This document shows positions 6,044-15,933 of a stretch of DNA of 59,046 bases, piece by piece; position 1 is the first letter of the stretch; each line of letters begins with the position of its first letter. This DNA is from a virus. Under the pieces are notes generated by a model that saw only the letters and a list, made by a program, of their open reading frames with translations, made no database searches and was not told the DNA's origin. The position numbers and the translations under genes are program-made. The stretch spans positions 1 through 59,046 of the IMG/VR virus record IMGVR_UViG_3300030329_000446. One strand, given 5' to 3'.

Positions 6044-9000
6044 TGGTATTTAGTAATAATCTTTTAATGGGTGCAGCGGCAGCAGCAGCAAGTGGAGATT
6101 CAGTTTATGTTCCTAAAGGAGCAATTTGGACAAATGGTACTGATGAGTATCTTACACGAACACCATCGTCAACAGGAACTCCAAAAGTACAAACATTTTC
6201 TTTTTGGGCTAAGATCAATGAATTTGGGTCTGGAGCAGGTGGTTCTACTATAGCTGCATGGGCCGATGCCTCAAACCATTCTTATATAGATTTTAATGGT
6301 GGTGGTGCAGGTGCTTTACGGGTAGCTACACAGGTTAGTGGTGGAAATAAACTTGATTTACAAACATCTGTAGTATTTCGTGATCCTACAGCTTGGTATC
6401 ATTGGTGTGTAATATGGGATTTTACAAATGCTGTATCGGGTGAAAGAGGACAAATATATCGAAATGGTGTTAGAGTAAGTTCTTTTGGAACAGAAACTTA
6501 TCCAGCAACTTCTGATGTTCCACAGTGGGCTACATCAGGTACAGCAGAAACTATAGGTCTTATAAATACAGCATATGCAAATATGTATTTCTCTGAATTT
6601 ATTCGGCTTGATGGGTATGCTGGTACTCCTTCAGACTTTGCCCAATATAATTCAAATGGAGTTTGGGTTCCTAAAGACCCAACGGATTTTGTCTCTACAA
6701 ATAAAGGTACAAATGGATTCTGGTTGGACTTTGCTGACTCATCAGATTTAGGTAATGATGTTAGCGGTAATAATAATGACTTTACTCTTAATAATATAGA
6801 TTCATCTAACGCTACAGCAGATCGTCCAGCAGATGAAGCTCAAGATACAGGAAATTTTTCAACATTCAATCCGTTAATACCTCAGTCAGCTTTTGCGTAT
6901 TCTGAAGGTAATTTAAAGACAGTCGGAACCACAAGTGCTTCACATAAAAGCACTTTAACGACAATAGCTGTAACAGGAGGTAAATGGTATTACGAGCATA
7001 CAGTTACTGCCCTGTCTGGCGCACCAGCAGAAGGATATTATGTGGGGGTACAGCCAGCATCAGGGGCTGGTTCATTAACAGAACACCTTGGAGATAACGC
7101 TGATAGCTTTGCCTACACGGATACTGGCGATAAAGTAAATAACAATACTTTTGCAACCTATGGCGATACATTTACGACTAGTGATGTGATTGGGGTTGCT
7201 CTTGATCTTGAGAACGGAAAAATATTCTTTTCTAAGAATGGCACATGGCAAAACTCTGGCGATCCTGCAAATGGAACCAATGCAGCGTATACAACTCTTT
7301 CAACAACTACAGGATATATTCCAGGCTTCTCAGTTTATAACAATGGTACGGCAACATTAAATTTTGGTCAAACAGCTTTTAGTCATACCCCACCAACAGG
7401 CTTTAAAAAAATAAATACCTCTAATATGTCTACGCCTTCTATAGCAAAACCTTCTGATAATTTTAAACCTATAATTTATGAAGGTAATGGTACAGGACAG
7501 CGTGTAGGCCAGTTTATACCCTTTACGGATGATTATGACATTACTCATGCTGCACTCTTTGATAGTACTAGTAGCACTAGTTACTTAACCAAAACCTTTA
7601 GCTCTAATCCTACAGGAGGAGGAGCTAATGGTAATCAGAAATTTACTTTATCATTCTGGCTAAAAATGAATTTGAACAAAGGCATTGGGGGTGCGGCTGG
7701 ACAAGGAAGCGCATTATATGGAAGTGATGTAGATAGTGGGTCAGGGGCTGTACTATGGCAATGGGCTTGGAGTGTTGCCGTAGGTCCAACATTTAACTGG
7801 ACAGATTGGAGTAATGTCAGTGGGGGAGGTAGTAATTGGTTACGGAGGGTATTGGGTAATGCGACTTCTACAGCTGGTCCTCAAGGGGGTCGAGTGCAAT
7901 TAGATTATACTGCTTGGCATCATTACGTCATAGCTGCTGATTGGTCATCAGGTGGAGGATTAGCTGGAACAGATTCTTGTGCTAAAGTATATATTGATGG
8001 TGTTTTGCAGACACTCTTCCTTTATGATGGTTCTTCACTAATAAAAACAAATCCAGCCACCAGTAATTGGTCTAATGTAATGGCTAATGGAGTAGCTAAT
8101 TATATTGGAACATATAATGCGGCTAACGCATCTAGCTATCAGAGTCACTATTATATGGCAGAGGCTATTGGTGTAGATGGACAGCAATTAGCCGCATCTG
8201 TTTTTGGGCAGACTGATACTTCTTCTAATCGGTGGGTTCCTAAAGACCCAACAACCACATTATCTTCAGCATCCGACTTTGGTACTAATGGATTTTATTT
8301 AAAATTTGAAGATGGAACTAATTTAGGCAATGACTCTAGTGGGAATAATAATGATTGGACCATGACTAATATGGATACCACTAACGGGTCTAATCAAATG
8401 TATGATACGCCTTCAAGAAATACAGCAACTATATCAAAAGGAGCGGCTGCTAGTACTGCTGAATTAAGTGGAGGTAATTTAACTATTGGTGGTAGTTCAG
8501 GCGATCCACTTAGTAGTCCTTTCACTATACAAGAAGTTTCTAGTGGTAAATGGTATTTTGAAGGACGGCTTGATGCTATTGATACATCTACGGGTGGTCC
8601 TTCAATGGGATTCGCTCTATCAAGTGCTTTATCTAATTCTACTAATACTGCTGCAAGTCCAGCTAATTATTACACAATGAGAATAAGGGGAGGTCCATCT
8701 ATTCAATGTAATAATGATGGAGTCAGTTGGCAACCCTCTAATGCTCCTACTGTTGCTGTAGGAACAGTATATGGACTTTTTATTGATTGTGATAATGGAA
8801 AGGCATGGGGAGCCGTAGATGGCACTATAATGCAAAACTCAGCAGGAGATTCAGTTGGTAGTCCTAGTGCTGGAACTAATCCTACTTTTCTATTTCCAAA
8901 TAATACCGCTATAACATTTTTTGCAGGGGGTTCAAATGCTGGTGATATAACAATTAATCCTGGATCGTTAAGATATTTTGATGGTGCTGCAACTACATTA

Positions 9001-10011
9001 GACTCTGATGCAGGAGGATATTTTCAATCCACATCAATTCCTACTGGTTTTAAAGCCCTTAATCAAGATAATGTACCTGAAAATACGGCTGGCATTACAG
9101 GCTTTTCATGGATCAAGAACCGTGATGCTGCTGACAATCATATCTTACAAGATCGTGTAAGAGGAATTTATGAATATATTATAAGTAATGATAGTGACGA
9201 TGAGGTTATAGCTAATAATACTGTCAGACGCTTTTTACAACAGGGTGTTCAAATAGGAAATATGGATGCTGTAAATACTGCTAATGAATCATATGTACTT
9301 TGGCAATGGGCAGCTAATGGAACGAGTAATCCTTCTGTTAATACTAATGCAGGATTCAGTATAGCTACTTATACAGGAAATGGCTCTGCTGGAAATACTG
9401 TAACACATTCCTTGGGCGTAATTCCTGAGTTTATTTGTGTTAAGAAGCTAGGGGATGGAGATGATTCTACTAATAGACACTGGGCAGTTTATCATGTCAG
9501 CGAAGGAAATACGAAATACGGGCTGTTAAGTGATACTAATGCTTTTGGTACAAGTTCAGGTTATTGGAATAATACTACACCAGGAACTTCCACCTTTACA
9601 GTAGGAACTGATGATTCAGTTAATGGTAATAATGCACCTTATGTTGCCTATTGTTGGACTGGAGTAGAAGGTTATTCAAAGTTTGGATCATACACAGGGA
9701 ATAACGCTTCTGATGGTTCTTTTGTTTATCTAGGGTTTGAACCCGCATGGCTAATGATCAAGCGTATTGATGCTGGATACGCATGGCATATACATAACTC
9801 AGCTATGTCTCCTTACAATCCTGTGGCTGAAGGACTTAATGCCAATGACACAGGAACAGAAGCAGCAACTACTTTCGGTGACTTTACTGCAACAGGATTT
9901 AAACTACGAACTACTAATGGAGGCTATAATGGCTCGGCAACATATGTTTACGCTGCGTTTTCCGAAAATCCATTTGGGGGTAGTGGCGTAGCACAGGCCA
10001 AGGCACGATGA
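6043..10011 (+). CDS. Large tail protein with duplicated LamG-SPRY modules
   Basis: 1322 aa, TAATG overlap with the upstream gene. Two similar modules in tandem: LamG/concanavalin-like domain (about 28-215, WTNGTDEYLTRT ... FSFWAKI; repeated about 500-730, DSTSSTSYLTKTF ... LSFWLKM), a linker (GNDVSGNNNDFTLNN; repeated as GNDSSGNNNDWTMTN), and a SPRY domain (about 300-460, GGKWYYEHTV; repeated about 820-985, SGKWYFEGRL). The C-terminal 300 residues (GFSWIKNRDAADNHILQD, VLWQWAANG, GVIPEFICVKK) are a separate domain. LamG and SPRY bind carbohydrate or protein, so host-surface recognition is likely. Length and neighbours fit a tail appendage. Confidence 0.85.
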   Translation: MVFSNNLLMGAAAAAASGDSVYVPKGAIWTNGTDEYLTRTPSSTGTPKVQTFSFWAKINEFGSGAGGSTIAAWADASNHSYIDFNGGGAGALRVATQVSGGNKLDLQTSVVFRDPTAWYHWCVIWDFTNAVSGERGQIYRNGVRVSSFGTETYPATSDVPQWATSGTAETIGLINTAYANMYFSEFIRLDGYAGTPSDFAQYNSNGVWVPKDPTDFVSTNKGTNGFWLDFADSSDLGNDVSGNNNDFTLNNIDSSNATADRPADEAQDTGNFSTFNPLIPQSAFAYSEGNLKTVGTTSASHKSTLTTIAVTGGKWYYEHTVTALSGAPAEGYYVGVQPASGAGSLTEHLGDNADSFAYTDTGDKVNNNTFATYGDTFTTSDVIGVALDLENGKIFFSKNGTWQNSGDPANGTNAAYTTLSTTTGYIPGFSVYNNGTATLNFGQTAFSHTPPTGFKKINTSNMSTPSIAKPSDNFKPIIYEGNGTGQRVGQFIPFTDDYDITHAALFDSTSSTSYLTKTFSSNPTGGGANGNQKFTLSFWLKMNLNKGIGGAAGQGSALYGSDVDSGSGAVLWQWAWSVAVGPTFNWTDWSNVSGGGSNWLRRVLGNATSTAGPQGGRVQLDYTAWHHYVIAADWSSGGGLAGTDSCAKVYIDGVLQTLFLYDGSSLIKTNPATSNWSNVMANGVANYIGTYNAANASSYQSHYYMAEAIGVDGQQLAASVFGQTDTSSNRWVPKDPTTTLSSASDFGTNGFYLKFEDGTNLGNDSSGNNNDWTMTNMDTTNGSNQMYDTPSRNTATISKGAAASTAELSGGNLTIGGSSGDPLSSPFTIQEVSSGKWYFEGRLDAIDTSTGGPSMGFALSSALSNSTNTAASPANYYTMRIRGGPSIQCNNDGVSWQPSNAPTVAVGTVYGLFIDCDNGKAWGAVDGTIMQNSAGDSVGSPSAGTNPTFLFPNNTAITFFAGGSNAGDITINPGSLRYFDGAATTLDSDAGGYFQSTSIPTGFKALNQDNVPENTAGITGFSWIKNRDAADNHILQDRVRGIYEYIISNDSDDEVIANNTVRRFLQQGVQIGNMDAVNTANESYVLWQWAANGTSNPSVNTNAGFSIATYTGNGSAGNTVTHSLGVIPEFICVKKLGDGDDSTNRHWAVYHVSEGNTKYGLLSDTNAFGTSSGYWNNTTPGTSTFTVGTDDSVNGNNAPYVAYCWTGVEGYSKFGSYTGNNASDGSFVYLGFEPAWLMIKRIDAGYAWHIHNSAMSPYNPVAEGLNANDTGTEAATTFGDFTATGFKLRTTNGGYNGSATYVYAAFSENPFGGSGVAQAKAR

Positions 10012-10012
10012 T

Positions 10013-10609
10013 ATGGATCCAATTACGATAGGAGCAGCTATTGGAGCAGCCAAAGCTGCTGTAGGAACAGCTAAATCTATCCAGGAATTAAGTCATAGTC
10101 TCCAAGATTTATGGACAGCAGAAACAGATTATAATGAAAAGAAACGGAATAAAAGAAAAAAACCTGTTAAAGCTACGAGTCGGATGCAACAGATACTACG
10201 TAGACGGGCAGGAGAAAGTGAAGAAGCCTATGGAGATGACACAAGTATAGCTAATGTAGCTACAGCTGTATTACAGGAAGAAGAAAATAAAAGACTACTG
10301 GAAGATTTAGCTATTGAAATTGACCATAAATGGGGTAAAGGAACCTGGAATAAAATAAGAGTTGAAAGAAGTAAAAGACTTAAAGCTAACATAGAAGCTA
10401 AAAGAAAAGCAGCGTTAGATGCAAAGATAAAAAAAGCAGAAGATGATGCTTTATTAAAAAAAGTTTTTATGGAAAGTGGTAAAGCAGTATTAATTATTTT
10501 ATTTATTATAAGTTTAATTTATGGTTTAATATGGGCAAAGAATAAAGAAAAGACTAATAGGTTTGCAGTTAATAATATAAAGATAGTAAAAACATGGAAT
10601 TTGGTGTAA
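10013..10609 (+). CDS. Tail-region protein with C-terminal membrane helix
   Basis: 198 aa. It opens MDPITIGAAIGAAKAAVG, a Gly/Ala amphipathic segment, followed by a charged helical middle (RKKPVKATSRMQQILRRRAGE; IEAKRKAALDAKIKKAE) and one transmembrane helix at about 162-180 (AVLIILFIISLIYGLIW). It lies between the LamG/SPRY gene and a second small membrane protein and overlaps the latter by 16 bp. Could assist membrane penetration or lysis. No family firmly recognised. Confidence 0.7.
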   Translation: MDPITIGAAIGAAKAAVGTAKSIQELSHSLQDLWTAETDYNEKKRNKRKKPVKATSRMQQILRRRAGESEEAYGDDTSIANVATAVLQEEENKRLLEDLAIEIDHKWGKGTWNKIRVERSKRLKANIEAKRKAALDAKIKKAEDDALLKKVFMESGKAVLIILFIISLIYGLIWAKNKEKTNRFAVNNIKIVKTWNLV

Positions 10610-10932
10610 GAGAATTAGTTCAATTTGGAACATTACTAGCTTCTTTAGCTGGTGCTTTTGCTGTTGTAAAATCTCAACTAGCTAGAGTAATACAGGATAT
10701 TAGTACTATACAAAAAGAGTTAGCTATTATTAATACTCGTATAGATCAGGCTGATGCGGATCGTGCTGTAATTAAACACCAAAATAAAATATTTGGTGGT
10801 ATCTTATCACCTTCTAATTTAGAGAAATTAAATATAAAGATAGCTGAATTACAAACAGAGATGAAAGTTGTTCATAAAAATTTAGATAAGATTCAAGATA
10901 TGCATAATGGAGCACATCCTAATATCAATTAA
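10594..10932 (+). CDS. Small membrane-anchored coiled-coil protein
   Basis: 112 aa. N-terminal hydrophobic helix (about 9-25, LVQFGTLLASLAGAFAVV), then heptad-rich coiled coil (VIQDISTIQKELAIINTRIDQA; LEKLNIKIAELQTEMKVVHKNL). This is again an i-spanin-like plan, and a second candidate besides 1672-2058. The start lies within the end of the upstream gene. Function undetermined. Confidence 0.7.
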   Translation: MEFGVRELVQFGTLLASLAGAFAVVKSQLARVIQDISTIQKELAIINTRIDQADADRAVIKHQNKIFGGILSPSNLEKLNIKIAELQTEMKVVHKNLDKIQDMHNGAHPNIN

Positions 10933-10943
10933 AGGAGAATAAT

Positions 10944-11495
10944 ATGTTTGCGTTAGTTAAAGCTGGACAGGTAATTAAAGAATTAAACGGAGGATCACCT
11001 TATATTGATGAGGATGGTACTCAATATCCTGCTAATATCTTTTCTGTTTGGTCTGTTGATGAATTAGTTGCTATTAATATTTATCCACTTAATTATACAG
11101 ATAATAACTTAGATGCTAGAACAGAAAAAGAAACTGGTTCTTATGAATATACTATTAATGATAAGTCAGTTTCTAAACTAAAAACTAAGTCAGACTTAGA
11201 TATTGATAAAGTAAAGGCTCGTGAAATTTCTTTAGTAAAGAATACTCAAAATAGTATATTAAGTTCTACGGATTGGTATTATATTAGAAAGACTGATAAG
11301 GGTACAGCTATTCCTACAGATGTACAAAATTATAGAGATGAAGTAAGGACAGCAGGAGATAAAATGGTTACAGATATTACGGCTGTAAGTAATAAAACAG
11401 GATTCCAAGCATTGTATCCTGTATGGAATGAAAATAAAGAAAATACTGGTGGAACACTAGGCATTTGGCCTTATGCAGAAGATTATAATTTATAG
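10944..11495 (+). CDS. Tail fibre assembly-like protein
   Basis: 183 aa with a strong RBS (AAAGGAGAATAAT). The N-terminus (FALVKAGQVIKELNGGSPYIDEDGTQYP) and helical C-terminal half (KVKAREISLVKNTQNSILSSTDWYYIRKTDKGTAIPTDVQNYR) resemble fibre-assembly/chaperone proteins in which a 'sTDWyyir..e.g..iP..v..YR' segment recurs. Position between two fibre genes fits. It may chaperone folding or attachment of the flanking fibres. Confidence 0.65.
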   Translation: MFALVKAGQVIKELNGGSPYIDEDGTQYPANIFSVWSVDELVAINIYPLNYTDNNLDARTEKETGSYEYTINDKSVSKLKTKSDLDIDKVKAREISLVKNTQNSILSSTDWYYIRKTDKGTAIPTDVQNYRDEVRTAGDKMVTDITAVSNKTGFQALYPVWNENKENTGGTLGIWPYAEDYNL

Positions 11496-11505
11496 GAGAT
11501 AGGAA

Positions 11506-12639
11506 ATGTCATCAACTTATACATCACGCATTAAATTAGAGCTACAAGCTGATGGCGAAAATGCTAATACTTGGGGTCAGCGTTTAAATAATAATGTCAT
11601 TCAACTCGTAGATGATGCTGTTGCAGCTTATACAACTATCTCAATAGGTAGTGCAAGCTATACTCTTACAAATAATGATGGTGCAACAGATGAAGCTAGA
11701 AGTGCTATACTAGAATTTACTGGAGTTGTATCTACTTCTATCAATGTTATTATTCCTAGTCAGTCTAAATTTTATTTAGTACGAGATAAAACTACGAGAG
11801 CAAATGATGCATCTTATGTTTTACAAACGGCTGGTAATGCAGGTATAAGTCCTGCTGTAAGTTCTCGTGGGGTTTACTTCTGTGATGGTACAAATATTCA
11901 TACCCTTAATGCTGCTGGATTAGGTTTAGGTACAGTAGCTTCTTTTGATGTAACAGATACTTCTATTGTAGGTAAAGCTGATGTTAATGGTGTTGTATCA
12001 GCAGCTACAGCTATAATAATAGATAATACTTCTACAGGTGGTGGAGCAGCCGTTAGTATTAAAGCTGGCTGGACTGTACATGGTACATCCGTAGAAGCCA
12101 GTACACACGTAGTTACTCGTGATAGTGCTACTCAAATTACGGTTAATACAGCACAGACATTAGCTGATGATACACTTTTAACATTTAAAAAGCCTGTAAG
12201 TGCTACGCAAGTACCTGATGTATCTGCTGCTGATGCTAGATATGTACGGGTATCTACGGCTGATACAATTAGAGGAGCTAAGATATACACCAGTATAGCT
12301 ACCTTTAATGGTCCTGTAGCTACTCCTGCTGTAGCTGTTTCTTATCCTGGGTCATTAACTCTAGACTTTGCTACAGGTAATACGTTTATTGTAAGTCTAT
12401 CAGCTAATAATTGTAGTGTTAATACACCGTCTAATGCTACGGCTGGTCAGTCAGGATCAATATATTTTATTCAAAATGTTTCAGGAGCACATACAGTAGC
12501 CTTTGGAAATGCATGGAGATTTCCAGAAGCTAGTGCTCCTTCTAATAGTACCTCAGTAAGTGCAGTTGATCTCGTAGTGTATAATGTACGATCAGCTACT
12601 ACTATTGATGCAATAATGTTAAAATCTTTTGGAAGATAA
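11506..12639 (+). CDS. Tail fibre protein
   Basis: 377 aa, RBS TAGGAGATAGGAA. The N-terminus (SRIKLELQADGENANTWGQRLNNNVIQLVDDAV) is typical of marine phage fibre proteins, with tandem beta-rich stretches after it. The last 90 residues (NTFIVSLSANNCSVNTPSN ... SGSIYFIQNVSGAHTVAFGNAWRF) align by eye with the C-terminus of the 762-aa protein at 3755-6043, indicating a shared tip or trimerisation domain. Confidence 0.8.
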   Translation: MSSTYTSRIKLELQADGENANTWGQRLNNNVIQLVDDAVAAYTTISIGSASYTLTNNDGATDEARSAILEFTGVVSTSINVIIPSQSKFYLVRDKTTRANDASYVLQTAGNAGISPAVSSRGVYFCDGTNIHTLNAAGLGLGTVASFDVTDTSIVGKADVNGVVSAATAIIIDNTSTGGGAAVSIKAGWTVHGTSVEASTHVVTRDSATQITVNTAQTLADDTLLTFKKPVSATQVPDVSAADARYVRVSTADTIRGAKIYTSIATFNGPVATPAVAVSYPGSLTLDFATGNTFIVSLSANNCSVNTPSNATAGQSGSIYFIQNVSGAHTVAFGNAWRFPEASAPSNSTSVSAVDLVVYNVRSATTIDAIMLKSFGR

Positions 12640-12642
12640 TAT

Positions 12643-14793
12643 ATGTCATCTATGAATTCCAAATATGTGAAGTTAAACTTCAGGCCAGGGTTTCATAGGG
12701 AAACTACGCAGTATGCTGAAGAAGGTGCGTGGTATGATGGAGATCGTGTGCGTTTTAGAGCAGGTAGGCCAGAAAATTTAAGAGGTTACTCACAGAAAAG
12801 TGATACAGCTTTCTTAGGTAATGCCAGAGATTTACTTACTTGGTCTGATAATGATACTCTAAGGCATATGGTTTTTGGTACAGACAAAAAACTATATACC
12901 TATTATACGGATGATACAATCTATGATATAACTCCTATTGTGAGTACCGTAGTTGTAGGAGCAGGAAAGATTGGTTCAACATCAGGATCAGTTATTGTTT
13001 CTGTATCTCAGGCTGCACATAATTTAAGTGAAGGAGATTATGTATTATTTACTTCTGTTTCTGATGGTAGTGGTGGAGATATTGGTGGTTTAAGTTTAGA
13101 TAATAATAACTATCCTGTATCTTTAGTTAATGTAAATAAATTTACTATTACTGCATCAGCAACAGCTACAGGAACAGATACAGGAATTGGTACACTTAAC
13201 TATCTATTACCCACTGGCACATCATCAGCTATTCAGGGGTTAGGATATGGTGCTGGTGTATATAATGCAGCATCGGCTGGAACAGCAGGGTATACAAGTG
13301 TAGCATTTTCTAATGCATTTAGTGTAGTAGGTTCTAATACAAATGTGAGTGTAGCAGAGACAGGACATAGCCACGTAGTAGGAAACTTTGTAGAATTTTA
13401 TGATGCTACAACGATTGGTGGTAATGTAGTCTTATCTTCTACGGCTCAAGGTGGACCTATATTCCAGATAACGAGTGTACAAACTAATGCTTTTAGTTTT
13501 ACCTTATCTTCTGTAGCTAATGCTACCAGTGCAGCAACAGGAACAGCTACAGGATTTTTCTTACCTGTATCTATTACGACAACAGTAGGATATAGAGCAT
13601 GGGGAGAAGAAGCTGATCAGAGTGGTATAACATTTGAAATATCACAGTGGAGTCTGGATAATTGGGGTGAAGATATAGTTGCTAATCGTAGGGGTAATGG
13701 TATATACTATTATAATGTAGATGCAAGTTCTACACCACAGAGAGCAGTATGGGTAACAGCAGGAGATGCACCTACAAATGTTAGGACTATCTTACTAGGA
13801 CCAAAGAGACAATTAATTGCATTTGGTTGTAGTGTCTATGGTGGAGATTATAGTCCAATGGCTGTACGATGGGCTGATAGTGAAGATTATAATGATTGGA
13901 CACCTGCTAGTGATAATACATCAGGAGATAACATACTTACAGATGGTACAGAAATTATAGGGGCAGTTAGATCACGTAATGCTATTAATGTATGGACAGA
14001 TAATTCTCTATGGTTAATGACATTTATTGGTGGTAATGATGTCTTTGGTTTTAAACAAATGGGTACTAACTGTGGATTGATTGCTACTCATGCAGCCGTA
14101 GACTTTGATGGTAGAACTTTCTGGATGGGAGAAGATAACTTCTATGCCTTTGATGGACAGGTTAGAAATCTAGATTGCACCGTTAAGAGATACATCTTTG
14201 ATAGGATTAATAAGACTAATAAGGATAAGATTTATGCTGGTATTAACTCAGAGTTTAAAGAAATTGTGTGGTTATATCCTTCAACAGGGCAGGATGAGTG
14301 CGATAGTTATGTTGTATTTAATCCAGTGGAAAACTATTGGGTATACGGAACAGGTTTCTGGACTACTTACTCAGATAAAAATGTCTATAATAATACCATT
14401 ACTACTGGTACATCAAGCTCTGGTAATTCTTATCTTTATGATAATGAGCCAGTAAGTATTTATACAGGGACTAATAATACAGCATTGACTTCTTACCTAG
14501 AATCTGCTACATTTGAAATAGATGATGGTTCTAGAATTATGTTTATGGATCGTATGATCCCTGACTTTACTATGGATAATAGTGGTACACTTCAGTTTAG
14601 TATTACTACTAAGCAATATCCAGCTAATACCTCAGTTACAAAAGGACCGTTTGAAATTACCCCTACAACACAAAAAGTCGATTTGAGAGCGAGAGGGAGG
14701 GAGGCTGCTGTAAGAGTATCATGTGATACGGCTGGTACTTCTTGGAGATACGGTTCTCTTCGATTAGCAGTTCAACCAGATGGGATGCGATAA
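12643..14793 (+). CDS. Tail hub / DNA stabilisation protein, P22 gp10-like
   Basis: 716 aa. The opening (KLNFRPGFHRETTQYAEEGAWYDGDRVRFRAGRPENLRGY) is characteristic of the large beta-propeller-like tail proteins of short-tailed phages related to P22 gp10, which close the portal channel. Later motifs fit: RNAINVWTDNSLWLM, GTNCGLIATHAAVDFDGRTFWMGEDNFYAFDGQVR, EIVWLYPS. Overlaps the following gene by one base. Confidence 0.75.
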   Translation: MSSMNSKYVKLNFRPGFHRETTQYAEEGAWYDGDRVRFRAGRPENLRGYSQKSDTAFLGNARDLLTWSDNDTLRHMVFGTDKKLYTYYTDDTIYDITPIVSTVVVGAGKIGSTSGSVIVSVSQAAHNLSEGDYVLFTSVSDGSGGDIGGLSLDNNNYPVSLVNVNKFTITASATATGTDTGIGTLNYLLPTGTSSAIQGLGYGAGVYNAASAGTAGYTSVAFSNAFSVVGSNTNVSVAETGHSHVVGNFVEFYDATTIGGNVVLSSTAQGGPIFQITSVQTNAFSFTLSSVANATSAATGTATGFFLPVSITTTVGYRAWGEEADQSGITFEISQWSLDNWGEDIVANRRGNGIYYYNVDASSTPQRAVWVTAGDAPTNVRTILLGPKRQLIAFGCSVYGGDYSPMAVRWADSEDYNDWTPASDNTSGDNILTDGTEIIGAVRSRNAINVWTDNSLWLMTFIGGNDVFGFKQMGTNCGLIATHAAVDFDGRTFWMGEDNFYAFDGQVRNLDCTVKRYIFDRINKTNKDKIYAGINSEFKEIVWLYPSTGQDECDSYVVFNPVENYWVYGTGFWTTYSDKNVYNNTITTGTSSSGNSYLYDNEPVSIYTGTNNTALTSYLESATFEIDDGSRIMFMDRMIPDFTMDNSGTLQFSITTKQYPANTSVTKGPFEITPTTQKVDLRARGREAAVRVSCDTAGTSWRYGSLRLAVQPDGMR

Positions 14794-15068
14794 TGGCAAG
14801 GTATCCAGAAGTCTCAACATTTATAATGGTTGATCTGTCCAATGAAGAGAGCCGTTCAGTCTATAATGAATTACAGCTATGGAGTGGAGCTTTAATTAAT
14901 GAATTAGATACTCGTGACACAGAAGTAGATGCAGCACCAGCTACCACCGTATTAGCTGTAACAACTGTTACAAATATTGGTGCTCCTATTGCAGGTAATA
15001 TAGCTTTCTCTACTGGCGAAAGTAAATTTAAAGGATATGATGGAACTAACTGGCAGGATTTACACTAA
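14793..15068 (+). CDS. Small tail-region protein
   Basis: 91 aa from ATG 14793 (TAATG joint); an upstream in-frame start at 14742 is less likely. It begins MARYPEVSTFIMVDLSNEESRSVYNEL and ends in a beta segment (GAPIAGNIAFSTGESKFKGYDGTNWQDL) that resembles the C-terminal piece of phage fibre or collar proteins. Role unknown. Confidence 0.65.
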   Translation: MARYPEVSTFIMVDLSNEESRSVYNELQLWSGALINELDTRDTEVDAAPATTVLAVTTVTNIGAPIAGNIAFSTGESKFKGYDGTNWQDLH

Positions 15069-15286
15069 TGGATATGAATGAATTTTATAAATTTTTAAAT
15101 GAAAGTACTTATATTAATAATGTAAATACTGGACAGGCTATGGTTCCTAATATGTTCCAGGGTCAACAATCATTTCAACCAATGAAATCAGGTGGAAAGA
15201 TAGATACAAATGTTTATGCTAATAGTACCAAAGCACAGTCTAATTATATGAATCCTCAGAAGTTAAAGGATAAGTCATGGCAATGA
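15068..15286 (+). CDS. 72-aa hypothetical protein with GGKI motif
   Basis: TAATG start. Asn/Gln/Met-rich and probably disordered, with MKSGGKIDTNVYANSTKAQ in the middle, one instance of the Gly-Gly-x-Ile/Val motif repeated across this genome. The stop overlaps the next gene by 10 bp. No known family. Confidence 0.6.
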   Translation: MDMNEFYKFLNESTYINNVNTGQAMVPNMFQGQQSFQPMKSGGKIDTNVYANSTKAQSNYMNPQKLKDKSWQ

Positions 15287-15933
15287 TGAAGATGCCTCCG
15301 CTAGGGAGAATAGGACAAACAATGGGGCGTATGGGTCGTATGGGAGATACAACTCTGGTACATATGAATCCCCAAGAAATTCAAGGATTAGCTACACTTG
15401 GTAGACTAACCTATAATCCTATTACTGGTTTACCTGAAGCCTTTAACTTTAGTGAAGTAATTGAAGAAGCAGTAGAAGAAAAAGAAACAGACAGAGGTAA
15501 GCAATATTTTGTAGACTTGGTAGAAAAAATACATGAAACATTTGTTGATCCTAAACCTACAGGAATTGCAGGAGCAGTACCTCCTAGTATGCCTATACCT
15601 CAACAACCTCCAGTACCAATGCCACAACCACCTATGCCTATGCCTCAACCTCCTATGCCTCAAGGAATGGCTGGTGGTGGATATGTTGAAGGTGAAGGAC
15701 ATGGTATGGAGGACAATCAGATGTTTCCTATTCATGGAGGAGGATTAGCTGCATTATCTCCTAAAGAATATGTAGTTCCTGCTGATGTAATGGCTGGACT
15801 AGGTAATGGTAATCCTGACGATGGTGCGGAAAAGATGGATGATTTTATTTCTGACTTCCGTAAAGAAAAATATGGCAGAGATAAACAACCACCTGAGATG
15901 GATGGGAGACAACAATTAGAGAAACTTGCTTAA
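15277..15933 (+). CDS. Structural protein with Pro/Met repeats and EYVVPADV motif
   Basis: 218 aa. Residues about 100-130 are PQPPMPMPQ-type repeats. It then carries GGGYVEGEGHGMEDNQMFPIHGGG, followed by LSPKEYVVPADVMAGLGNGNPDDGAEKMDDF. This last motif (E-[FY]-V-[VI]-P-A-D-V ... LGNG) is common in marine phage virion-associated proteins. Role unknown; clustering with ejection-protein genes suggests a tail or internal component. Confidence 0.7.
   Translation: MAMMKMPPLGRIGQTMGRMGRMGDTTLVHMNPQEIQGLATLGRLTYNPITGLPEAFNFSEVIEEAVEEKETDRGKQYFVDLVEKIHETFVDPKPTGIAGAVPPSMPIPQQPPVPMPQPPMPMPQPPMPQGMAGGGYVEGEGHGMEDNQMFPIHGGGLAALSPKEYVVPADVMAGLGNGNPDDGAEKMDDFISDFRKEKYGRDKQPPEMDGRQQLEKLA

Noticed and set aside
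15430-15735. 101-aa His/Arg-rich minus-strand frame
   Set aside because: Complement of the Pro/Met repeats in 15277-15933; composition is explained by that repeat.
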